This document shows, in pieces, positions 34,313 to 41,863 of a stretch of DNA of 64,000 nucleotides. A program made the translations under genes and the position numbers. The notes beneath the pieces were generated by a model. That model made no database searches and had not been told where the DNA came from. It was given only the letters and a program-made list of their open reading frames with translations. Every line of letters starts with the position of its first letter. The first letter of the stretch is position 1. This DNA comes from CALINF01 sp039980455 (GTDB lineage: Bacteria > Pseudomonadota > Gammaproteobacteria > Pseudomonadales > Halieaceae). The stretch spans positions 1,240,001 to 1,304,000 of the forward strand of contig JBDXCG010000003.1 in the NCBI GenBank assembly GCA_039980455.1, read 5' to 3'.

Positions 34313-35921
34313 CAGCGTAGCCCTCCGGCACGGTATTGGATCGTCGCAGATCACGTAGAATCTCCCGCGCTGCATTTGCGCCCGGAGCGGCCATTACACC
34401 ACCACCAGGATGCGTACCTGAACCACACATATACATGCCGCGAACCGGACCCCGATATTGCGCATAACCGGGGAAGGGTCGATTAAACAGCAACTGATCA
34501 AACGTAAGTTCCCCCTGGAAGATATTGCCTTCTGTAAGCCCTACCTCATTTTCTATCTCACGCGGTGTACGAGTTTCCACATGCATGATGAGATCGCGAA
34601 AGTCTGGGCTGTAGTTTGCAATCTGGTCCAAAACGGACTTCTCAAAACCGGCTTTGTCTTCATCTGTCCACTCACGACCTTGCACTTTGCGCGGCGCGTA
34701 CTGAACGAAAACGCTCATCATGTGTTTGCCAGGCGGGGCTACCGTAGGGTCAAACTGGCTAGGTATTAGCACGTCCAGATAGGGGTCCTTGGACCAGGTC
34801 CCGTCTTTCCAGTCATCATAGGCGCGCTCGAGCCGCCCCAAGGAATCGTGGAAGTGCAAATCACCTACCATCAAGCGACTGTCTTTATCCAGCCCCGTAA
34901 AGGTAGGCAGGCCATCCAGTGCGATGTTCAGCTTGCCCGAGGAACCGCGAATTTTGAATTGCTCCGTACGCTTGACGACCGCAGAGGGTAAATCCGACGC
35001 ATCCATGATATCCAGAAAGGTTCGCTTGGGATCCAGGTTGGACACAACCACGTCTGCATGAAATTCGCGTCCATCTTTTAAGGCGACACCTCGCGTCTGC
35101 CCATTTCGCACAATAATACGATCAACATTGGCATCGCTGATAATCTCGCCATCGTAGGATTTCAGTGCCGAGGCCAATGCGCCAGATACTGCCCCCATAC
35201 CACCTCGAGCAAAACCCCATGAACCCACATTTCCGTCTACATCGCCCATATAGTGATGCAGTAACACGTAGGCTGTTCCCGGAGAGTACACGCCCAAAGC
35301 AGTGCCAATGATCCCACTACCGGCCATGTGTGCTTTGATGACATCCGACTCGAAATATTCCTCCAGGTAGTCAGCAACGCTCTTGGTCCAGAACCGCAGA
35401 GTATCGGCAAACCCCTCCTCGCCCATCTCCATAAAGCCGGCTGCATAGCTTGCCAGCTCCTTCAGGTCGCGCGGATGCAGAGAGGTAGGGTCAGGGGGCC
35501 GCTTCATCAGGAAGGGCCGTATAAGCCGCGTCTGCTTCATGGTATCGGCAGAAAAACGCTCGTAAGCGTCGGCGTCGCGCTGTGAATGCCTTGCCATTTC
35601 ACGGTGACGGCGCTGGGCGTCGGGATACTTACCAAAGTGATCGCCATTGCGCATAAAAGTGATGCCGCCGCCATAAGGGACAACCTGCAGGCCGTGACGG
35701 GGCAACTCCAGGTCGCGGGCTATCTCAGGTCGCAGCAAACTACAAACATAAGAGCAATTGGAGTAAGTCCAGCCCTCGTGCAGTTCCCGGCTGACCGTCG
35801 CTCCACCGATATAGGAATTTCGCTCTAAAACCAGGACTTTGAGGCCAGCTTTAGCGAGATAAGCTGCGTTGGTCAGGCCGTTGTGGCCAGCGCCAATCAC
35901 GATTGCATCGTATTTTTTCAA
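34305..35921 (-). CDS. Phytoene-desaturase-like FAD oxidoreductase (copy A)
   Basis: A 538-residue paralogue of the downstream gene: AIVIGAGHNGLTNAAYLAKA at residues 6-25, LERNSYIGGA, and a C-terminal GMYMCGSGTHPGGGVMAAPG. The two copies match at both ends and through the middle (FKIRGSSGKLNIALDGLPTF here, CKSGAAKLHLALDGLPDF in copy B), so they arose by an old tandem duplication. They could form a heterodimer or act in sequence. The start is TTG 35921 with only a weak ribosome-binding site. It is the first gene of the leftward run and diverges from yjbQ across about 170 nt. Confidence 0.83.
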   Translation of the reverse strand: MKKYDAIVIGAGHNGLTNAAYLAKAGLKVLVLERNSYIGGATVSRELHEGWTYSNCSYVCSLLRPEIARDLELPRHGLQVVPYGGGITFMRNGDHFGKYPDAQRRHREMARHSQRDADAYERFSADTMKQTRLIRPFLMKRPPDPTSLHPRDLKELASYAAGFMEMGEEGFADTLRFWTKSVADYLEEYFESDVIKAHMAGSGIIGTALGVYSPGTAYVLLHHYMGDVDGNVGSWGFARGGMGAVSGALASALKSYDGEIISDANVDRIIVRNGQTRGVALKDGREFHADVVVSNLDPKRTFLDIMDASDLPSAVVKRTEQFKIRGSSGKLNIALDGLPTFTGLDKDSRLMVGDLHFHDSLGRLERAYDDWKDGTWSKDPYLDVLIPSQFDPTVAPPGKHMMSVFVQYAPRKVQGREWTDEDKAGFEKSVLDQIANYSPDFRDLIMHVETRTPREIENEVGLTEGNIFQGELTFDQLLFNRPFPGYAQYRGPVRGMYMCGSGTHPGGGVMAAPGANAAREILRDLRRSNTVPEGYADD

Positions 35922-36027
35922 GCGGGTTACTGCCTATTCTACTTTCAGCACAGGCGCACAACAGTAAGTGTCACAATGCACTGAGTCAATCGTCCGCAGG
36001 GGGTATTTGAATGCCCCGTCTGATAGC

Positions 36028-36056
36028 TTACGATATGGAGTGCAACCGGCTACACT
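36028..36056 (+). promoter_or_regulatory. Candidate promoter of the yjbQ-glcDEF operon
   Basis: TTACGA (36028-36033), a 17-nt spacer and TACACT (36051-36056) lie 38 nt before the chosen GTG of yjbQ. This placement also argues against the longer reading frame that would start at 35968, upstream of the promoter. Confidence 0.4.
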
Positions 36057-36093
36057 CTTACGCGCTCCAACACTAGCGGCAAGGATATCCAGC

Positions 36094-36501
36094 GTGATTA
36101 CACATCTGACAATTCCCGTTGCCAGGCAGGGTCTACACCCTATAACGCCCCTAGTCAGTGATGTGGTGCGCGATGCAGGGTGCGACGAGGGGCTCTGCTC
36201 ACTTTTTATACAGCACACATCGGCTAGCTTGCTGATTCAAGAGAACTACGATGAAAGCGCGCGTATTGATCTGGAAAACTGGCTTAATCGGCTCGTCCCT
36301 GAAAACGACCCGCTCTATACGCACACGCTGGAGGGCCCCGACGACATGCCGGCGCACATCAAGAGCACGCTAACCGCGTCCCATCTCAGCGTACCGTTCG
36401 AGAACGGCAAGCTCCTGTTGGGTACCTGGCAAGGCATCTATCTCTGGGAGCATCGCCATCATAGTAGCGCCCGCACTGTAATTGCCCACGTTTCTGCATG
36501 A
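36094..36501 (+). CDS. YjbQ family protein (secondary thiamine-phosphate synthase type)
   Basis: A 135-residue UPF0047/YjbQ protein: FIQHTSASLLIQENYD and GPDDMPAHIKSTL are the conserved metal-site segments, followed by GTWQGIYLWEHR. Members show weak thiamine-phosphate synthase activity in vitro, but their true role is unsettled. I chose GTG 36094 because AAGGA precedes it by 8 nt and it gives the normal family length; the frame is open back to ATG 35968 without sequence support. The stop overlaps the glcD ATG by 4 nt, an unusual coupling of YjbQ with glycolate oxidase. Confidence 0.85.
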   Translation: MITHLTIPVARQGLHPITPLVSDVVRDAGCDEGLCSLFIQHTSASLLIQENYDESARIDLENWLNRLVPENDPLYTHTLEGPDDMPAHIKSTLTASHLSVPFENGKLLLGTWQGIYLWEHRHHSSARTVIAHVSA

Positions 36502-37976
36502 CAACTTCCGTCCAATCACAAGAAGAGTCGCTCTCGCTTCCTGTCATAGATAAGCACGGTCTATTACAACAGTTTGCGCAGATTTTGCCGCGTGACTGCA
36601 TCATTACCGAAGAAGAATCGCTGCACCCGTTCGAGTGCGATGGGCTAACGCTATACAAAGAAATGCCTTGGATAGTGCTACTCCCGCAGAACACAGAGCA
36701 GGTACAGCGGATCGTACAGCTATGCAGTGCACATAAAGTACCCGTTGTGGCTAGGGGAGCTGGAACAGGACTGTGCGCTGGCGCTATGCCACACCCCGAA
36801 GGCGTGCTGCTGGTTCTAAGCAAACTCGACCAGATCCTGACGATCGATCCGCTGGCACGCACGGCTCGCGTGCAACCTGGGGTTAGCAACCTGAGTATTT
36901 CGCAGGCGGCTTCCCAGCATCAACTCTACTATGCGCCTGACCCGTCTTCACAGATTGCCTGCAGTATCGGCGGCAACGTGGCCGAAAACTCCGGCGGCGT
37001 CCATTGCCTCAAATACGGCCTTACAGTGCACAACATTCTGGAACTGGAGATCGTGACCGCAGAGGGCGACATTACCCGAATCGGCAATCAGTCTTTGGAT
37101 GCACCGGGCTATGACTTACTAGCCTTAATGACAGGCTCAGAGGGTCTATTAGGCATCGTGACTGAAGTCACCGTCAAACTGTTGCCAACACCAGAGCTCG
37201 CGCGCGTAGTCATGGCTGGGTTTGACAGCGTTGATGAAGCCGGTAATGCAGTAGCAGGCATCATCGCCGCTGGCATCATCCCTGCCGGGTTGGAGATGAT
37301 GGACAAGCTGGCCATTCAGGCGGCTGAGGATTTTGCCAATGCAGGGTACCCTCGCAACGCGAAGGCACTGCTGCTATGCGAAGTGGACGGCACCGTTGAA
37401 GAGGTAGATGCTCACACTGCCAGGGTGGAAGCTCTGCTGCGCGACCATGGGGCTAGTTCGGTGACGGTGTCGCGAGATGAAGCTCATCGCGCATTGCTGT
37501 GGCAGGGTCGCAAATCAGCATTCCCGGCAGTGGGCCGGTTATCTCCAGACTATTACTGTATGGACGGCACCATCCCCCGCCGCCACGTATCGCACGTGCT
37601 GCGAGAAATTTCACGGCTGTCCCAAAAATATGATCTGCTGGTAGCGAATGTTTTTCATGCGGGAGACGGTAATCTGCATCCACTGATCCTGTTTAACGGC
37701 AAAGATCCCGACTCAGTGCATCGCGCCGAGTTGTTTGGCGCTGAGATACTTGAACTCAGTGTTGCCGTGGGCGGCTGCATCACCGGAGAGCACGGCGTAG
37801 GGCTTGAAAAGCTGCGCCAGATGCCAGCACAGTTCAGCACGAAGGAGCTTGAACAACTTGAAGATATTAAACACGCATTTGATCCTGCTCTGAATCTAAA
37901 CCCGGGCAAAGGCGTTCCAATTCTCAAGCGCTGCCAGGAATACCGTGCGCTACCCGACCGACATCAGCATGACTGA
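36498..37976 (+). CDS. glcD: Glycolate oxidase, FAD subunit GlcD
   Basis: A 492-residue flavoprotein of the VAO/PCMH family. The FAD-binding segment VPVVARGAGTGLCAGAM lies near residue 80, then GGNVAENSGGVHCLKYG. The C-terminal half ends with FHAGDGNLHPLILF and GEHGVGLEKLRQM. With GlcE and GlcF it oxidises glycolate (or a related D-2-hydroxy acid) to glyoxylate, feeding electrons to the respiratory chain at the inner membrane. Overlaps link it to yjbQ upstream (4 nt) and glcE downstream (8 nt). Phytoplankton release glycolate, so this suits a marine heterotroph. Confidence 0.9.
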   Translation: MTTSVQSQEESLSLPVIDKHGLLQQFAQILPRDCIITEEESLHPFECDGLTLYKEMPWIVLLPQNTEQVQRIVQLCSAHKVPVVARGAGTGLCAGAMPHPEGVLLVLSKLDQILTIDPLARTARVQPGVSNLSISQAASQHQLYYAPDPSSQIACSIGGNVAENSGGVHCLKYGLTVHNILELEIVTAEGDITRIGNQSLDAPGYDLLALMTGSEGLLGIVTEVTVKLLPTPELARVVMAGFDSVDEAGNAVAGIIAAGIIPAGLEMMDKLAIQAAEDFANAGYPRNAKALLLCEVDGTVEEVDAHTARVEALLRDHGASSVTVSRDEAHRALLWQGRKSAFPAVGRLSPDYYCMDGTIPRRHVSHVLREISRLSQKYDLLVANVFHAGDGNLHPLILFNGKDPDSVHRAELFGAEILELSVAVGGCITGEHGVGLEKLRQMPAQFSTKELEQLEDIKHAFDPALNLNPGKGVPILKRCQEYRALPDRHQHD

Positions 37977-39042
37977 CTGCTCTCAAGCCTTCGCGGAACG
38001 CGTCGCTGACGCGCAGGCCGCGGGTACGCCATTGTATATTCAAGGAGGCGACAGTAAACGGCTGTGGCTAGGGCGCACACCCGAAGGGGAAACACTGGAT
38101 GTGTCCTCACACACGGGCATTGTTGACTACCAGCCATCCGAACTCGTGATTACGGCCAGAGCCGGTACAACCATCGCAGAAATTGATGCCGCCACAGCAA
38201 AAGAAAACCAGTACTTGGCATGCGAGCCACCGCGCCTGTCGGACCGGGCAACTCTGGGCGGATCATTGGCTTGTAACTTGTCGGGGCCTGGCCGCCCCTG
38301 GGCAGGCGCACTGCGCGACCATGTGCTGGGAGTGCAACTCATCAATGGCAAGGCTGAATGCTTGAACTTCGGTGGTCAGGTTATGAAGAACGTTGCCGGC
38401 TATGACGTCTCGCGGCTGCAGGCCGGTGCCCTGGGCACACTGGGTTTGATCACCCAGGTAAGCATTAAGGTGCTACCAAAGCCCGAGACCACAACCACCT
38501 TGTGCTTCGAAATGAATGCTGCAGACGCGCTACAGCAGATGCAATTGCGGGCGATAGAGCCGCGGCCTCTATCCGGTGCCGCTTGGCTAAATGGCGTAAT
38601 GTATCTTCGATTGTCCGGCGCTGAAGCTGCAGTGCGTAACACTGAAAAACTGTGGGGCGGCGAGCGCTACGACGAACACAGCATCTGGCTCGACCTGCAG
38701 GAACTCAGTTTCCTGCCATCCGACACGGGCAATACATCTATGGACACCAACTGCGCGCCTGTTTTTAGGCAATCAGTCGCGCCAACCGCGCCGCTGGCTG
38801 ATATTACCCCCCTAGTGTTGAACTGGGCCGGCGCTCAACGCTGGTATGAAGGCGATTGTTCTGCGCTACAAAGCTACACAGTCACAGGGGGTGGTCATCT
38901 GCAATGTTTTAGCGGCGGCAACCGCGCGCAGGAAATGGCGCCAGCGCTGGACACTACTCAACAGACGCTGCACAAGCGAGTAAAGGCCGCCATAGACCCA
39001 GACGGTATTCTTAATCGCGGCCGCCTGTACAGCTGGTTATAG
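37969..39042 (+). CDS. glcE: Glycolate oxidase, FAD-binding subunit GlcE
   Basis: A roughly 357-residue GlcE: LYIQGGDSKRLWLG near the N-terminus, VITARAGTTIAEIDA, the FAD-pyrophosphate region PPRLSDRATLGGSLACNLSG, and GGQVMKNVAGYDVSRLQAGA, the classic GlcE signature. ATG 37969 was chosen because it overlaps the glcD stop by 8 nt; a GTG at 37945 would extend it into glcD. GlcE is the non-catalytic or second flavin subunit of the GlcDEF complex. It is shorter and more divergent than GlcD, as usual. Confidence 0.9.
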   Translation: MTDCSQAFAERVADAQAAGTPLYIQGGDSKRLWLGRTPEGETLDVSSHTGIVDYQPSELVITARAGTTIAEIDAATAKENQYLACEPPRLSDRATLGGSLACNLSGPGRPWAGALRDHVLGVQLINGKAECLNFGGQVMKNVAGYDVSRLQAGALGTLGLITQVSIKVLPKPETTTTLCFEMNAADALQQMQLRAIEPRPLSGAAWLNGVMYLRLSGAEAAVRNTEKLWGGERYDEHSIWLDLQELSFLPSDTGNTSMDTNCAPVFRQSVAPTAPLADITPLVLNWAGAQRWYEGDCSALQSYTVTGGGHLQCFSGGNRAQEMAPALDTTQQTLHKRVKAAIDPDGILNRGRLYSWL

Positions 39043-39045
39043 TCA

Positions 39046-40287
39046 ATGAAAATAACGCTGCACGACAGTTTCAAAGAAGATCGGTGCGCCAGTGAGGCGG
39101 CTGACCTACTGGAGGCCTGCGTGCACTGCGGTTTTTGCCTGGCAACCTGCCCTACCTATGTGGACAATCGCGACGAGCGTGACAGCCCACGCGGTCGCAT
39201 TTACCTGATAAAGGAGTTTCTGGAAACCGGCGACGCCTCCACAGAATCACAGCAACACCTCGATAGCTGCCTGACTTGCCGCAGCTGCGAAACCACCTGC
39301 CCGTCTGGCGTTCAGTACGGCGCTTTGTCAGACCGCGGTCGCTTTCTGCTGGAATCTGCCGTCCCTCGCTCCATCGCACAGCGCAGTCTGCGGACAGTGC
39401 TGCGCGGTGTGCTGAGCAGGCCCGGCCTACTAAAACCCATAGTCATTGTGGGCCAATGGCTACGGCCTATATTACCAATCAAGCTGGCACGTAAAGTCCC
39501 ACGCCGGCAAGAGCTGTTAGCCTCAACTACGGGGCATCACGCCCGCCGAATGTTGATCGCCGAAGGTTGTGTGCAAGCAGCGGCCACGCCTGCTACCAGT
39601 GCTTCGGTGCGAAGGGTACTGGATCTACTAAAGATAGAAGCTATTACCGCCCCCTCCGCTGGCTGCTGCGGGGCAGTCAACTACCATCTGGCAGCACACG
39701 ACGCCGCCCTAGAAAACGCAAGGCGTAACATCGACGCGTGGTGGCCCCAGCTTCAGGCCGGAGCAGAAGCAATCATTTCAAGTGCGTCTGGCTGTGGCAC
39801 CCAGCTAGCCGATTACGGCGAGCTACTCGCTCACGACCCGAACTATGCCGACAAAGCTACACAGGTCTCTGCGGCCGTGCGTGACATCAGCGAGGTGCTG
39901 GAAAACGAAGACCTGTCTGCGCTGCAGATCGACCCCCCGTATAAACGAGTAGCTATCCAGACACCGTGCTCATTGCAACACGGGCTTAAGCGTGCCCAAA
40001 CGCTGCACACCATTTTGCAGGAACTGGGGTTCACTCTTACCAACACGTTCGACGATCATCTATGCTGCGGATCGGCGGGCACCTACTCCATATTGCAGAG
40101 AGACATCAGTGCACGTCTGCGGGAAAATAAGCTCCGTGCGTTGCAATCAGACGACCCCGATGTAATCGTATCGGCCAACGTTGGCTGTCAATTACATCTG
40201 GATGAAATCGCGGATGTGCCGGTCGTGCATTGGATCGAACTGATCAGTGCCGGTATCACCAATCAAACAGAGAGACCACTCCATTGA
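39046..40287 (+). CDS. glcF: Glycolate oxidase, iron-sulfur subunit GlcF
   Basis: A 413-residue iron-sulfur protein with two [4Fe-4S] ferredoxin-type motifs: C25, C28, C31 and C35 (CVHCGFCLATCP), and C75, C78, C81 and C85 (CLTCRSCETTCP). Two CCG-domain motifs also appear (SAGCCGAVNYH; DHLCCGSAGTYS), which bind further cofactor in this family. It carries electrons from GlcD/GlcE to quinone. It starts 3 nt after glcE, and its stop overlaps the TTG start of the thiolase-like gene. Confidence 0.9.
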   Translation: MKITLHDSFKEDRCASEAADLLEACVHCGFCLATCPTYVDNRDERDSPRGRIYLIKEFLETGDASTESQQHLDSCLTCRSCETTCPSGVQYGALSDRGRFLLESAVPRSIAQRSLRTVLRGVLSRPGLLKPIVIVGQWLRPILPIKLARKVPRRQELLASTTGHHARRMLIAEGCVQAAATPATSASVRRVLDLLKIEAITAPSAGCCGAVNYHLAAHDAALENARRNIDAWWPQLQAGAEAIISSASGCGTQLADYGELLAHDPNYADKATQVSAAVRDISEVLENEDLSALQIDPPYKRVAIQTPCSLQHGLKRAQTLHTILQELGFTLTNTFDDHLCCGSAGTYSILQRDISARLRENKLRALQSDDPDVIVSANVGCQLHLDEIADVPVVHWIELISAGITNQTERPLH

Positions 40288-41798
40288 GCGACATGAATAA
40301 TCTTTCAGACAATACACCCATACTGGTTGCAGCGGGGCAATACGTAGAACGACAAGCCACAGATCATTCGCATATGCATATCGCTGGCCAAGCTGCACAA
40401 GCTGCATTAGCCAGCACGGGCGTTGATGATCTGGCACAACACATCGATACCATCTGTGTCATACGGACCTTCACCGACTCCCCAGGACAATGGGAGTCTC
40501 CATTTGGTCGCAGCGATAATCCGCCGCAATCAGTCGCGAAAGCTATTGGCGCTACACCAAAGGATCGTATCTACTCTAATATCGGCGGCAATGAACCGCA
40601 GTCGAGAATCATTGAGTTCTCTGCTGATATTGCCAAGGGAGAACGCTCATTGGTTCTGCTGGCGGGCGGCGAAGCTCTGCGCAACATGCGCACTGCTGCG
40701 CGTGCAGGCGAGAAGCTGGATTGGGAGGAGACTCACAGCCAGGAAATGGAAGACAGAGGGTTTGGCAAGATATTTGTCTCGGATCAGGAAATTGCCAATC
40801 AGCTGTTTGCACCCATGTTCTACTACACCATGTTCGAACAGGCTCAAGCCACGCGCGCGGGCCGGGACACGGCTGCGCAGAAAGCGTTTATGGCTGCACA
40901 AATGACTAGTATGAGTGATGTAGCCGCACATAATCCTTATGCACAGTTTCCCAGTGCAATGTCTGCAGACGAGATTCTGTCCGCAGGGCCTTTGAACCAT
41001 TTGTATACCCGTCGCATGATCGCGCAAGATGGCGTAAATCTTGGCGCAGCTGTACTACTGACCAGCGTGGGCAAGGCAAGAGAACTCGGGATTAACGAGG
41101 ATCAATGGGTGTTCATTCACGGCCAGGCCGAAGGCGTGGAACTGGTGATGACAGAGCGCGACGATCTGAGTCGGTCGCTGATGGCTGAAGCGGTACTAGA
41201 CCGAATCTTCGAGCAGTCGCACTGGTCCGTTGAGGATCTTGATCTCATTGAAATCTACAGCTGCTTTCCCTGCGCCGTTACCGTTGTGGCCGAGCATCTA
41301 GACCTGCCAAACGATGGCTCACGGCCATTAACACTCACTGGCGGCCTGCCTTTCTTTGGAGGGCCCGGGAACAACTATGCGATGCATGGTATCGCCGAAG
41401 CTGTAAACCAGTTGCAGAGCGGAGCTGGCGAGCGAGCGCTTGTCACCTGCAATGGAGGCATGCTTTCAAAGCATGCGAGCGGACTATACTCCCGCACGCC
41501 CAACGACGCAGACTGGTCTGTGGCTGAAACCTCGTTAAGTAACGAAGGTTTCGTACGCAGAACAATCGCACCGGCACCCAGCGCTGGAAAAATTGTGACC
41601 TACACAGTGAACTACGCCAAGGACGTACCTCAGCAAGCGATGGTAATAGGCGAAACACCAGAGGGTGAGCGCTTTGTGTGTAAAAGCGCGCCTGATGACG
41701 TGGCAACCCCCGCTGCAATGCTAGGGGATGACGTTGTCGGTCGCGATATCAAGGTTGAGCTTCAGGATGAAGGCGCGCTTTACTTTCAGCTGGCCTGA
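40284..41798 (+). CDS. Thiolase-like protein (SCP-x/TLP1 type)
   Basis: A roughly 504-residue thiolase-superfamily protein annotated in relatives as acetyl-CoA acetyltransferase. The C-terminal half keeps GGLPFFGGPGNNYAMHG (a histidine in the usual thiolase spot) and TCNGGMLSKHASGLYS. At the position where the nucleophilic cysteine should lie, the sequence reads SNIGGNEPQ, without cysteine. The last 100 residues look like the extra C-terminal domain of type 1 thiolase-like proteins. Start: TTG 40284, overlapping the glcF stop by 4 nt with AGAG 9 nt upstream; ATG 40293 is close behind. It may bind acyl-CoA without performing classical thiolysis. Confidence 0.8.
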   Translation: MSDMNNLSDNTPILVAAGQYVERQATDHSHMHIAGQAAQAALASTGVDDLAQHIDTICVIRTFTDSPGQWESPFGRSDNPPQSVAKAIGATPKDRIYSNIGGNEPQSRIIEFSADIAKGERSLVLLAGGEALRNMRTAARAGEKLDWEETHSQEMEDRGFGKIFVSDQEIANQLFAPMFYYTMFEQAQATRAGRDTAAQKAFMAAQMTSMSDVAAHNPYAQFPSAMSADEILSAGPLNHLYTRRMIAQDGVNLGAAVLLTSVGKARELGINEDQWVFIHGQAEGVELVMTERDDLSRSLMAEAVLDRIFEQSHWSVEDLDLIEIYSCFPCAVTVVAEHLDLPNDGSRPLTLTGGLPFFGGPGNNYAMHGIAEAVNQLQSGAGERALVTCNGGMLSKHASGLYSRTPNDADWSVAETSLSNEGFVRRTIAPAPSAGKIVTYTVNYAKDVPQQAMVIGETPEGERFVCKSAPDDVATPAAMLGDDVVGRDIKVELQDEGALYFQLA

Positions 41799-41808
41799 AC
41801 CTTACCCG

Positions 41809-41838
41809 GCTAAGACGCCGAGTCTACGGCGTCTTAGC
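41809..41838. terminator. 12-bp hairpin between convergent genes
   Basis: GCTAAGACGCCG (41809-41820) and CGGCGTCTTAGC (41827-41838) are exact inverted repeats with a 6-nt loop. They lie between the rightward thiolase-like gene and the leftward monooxygenase gene, so a bidirectional terminator is likely. No T-tract follows directly on either strand. Confidence 0.65.
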
Positions 41839-41863
41839 TGAAACAAAAAGCATCCATGGCGCG

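Noticed and set aside
35968..36093. N-terminal extension of YjbQ
   Set aside because: The extension contains the likely promoter, exceeds family length, and GTG 36094 has a good ribosome-binding site.
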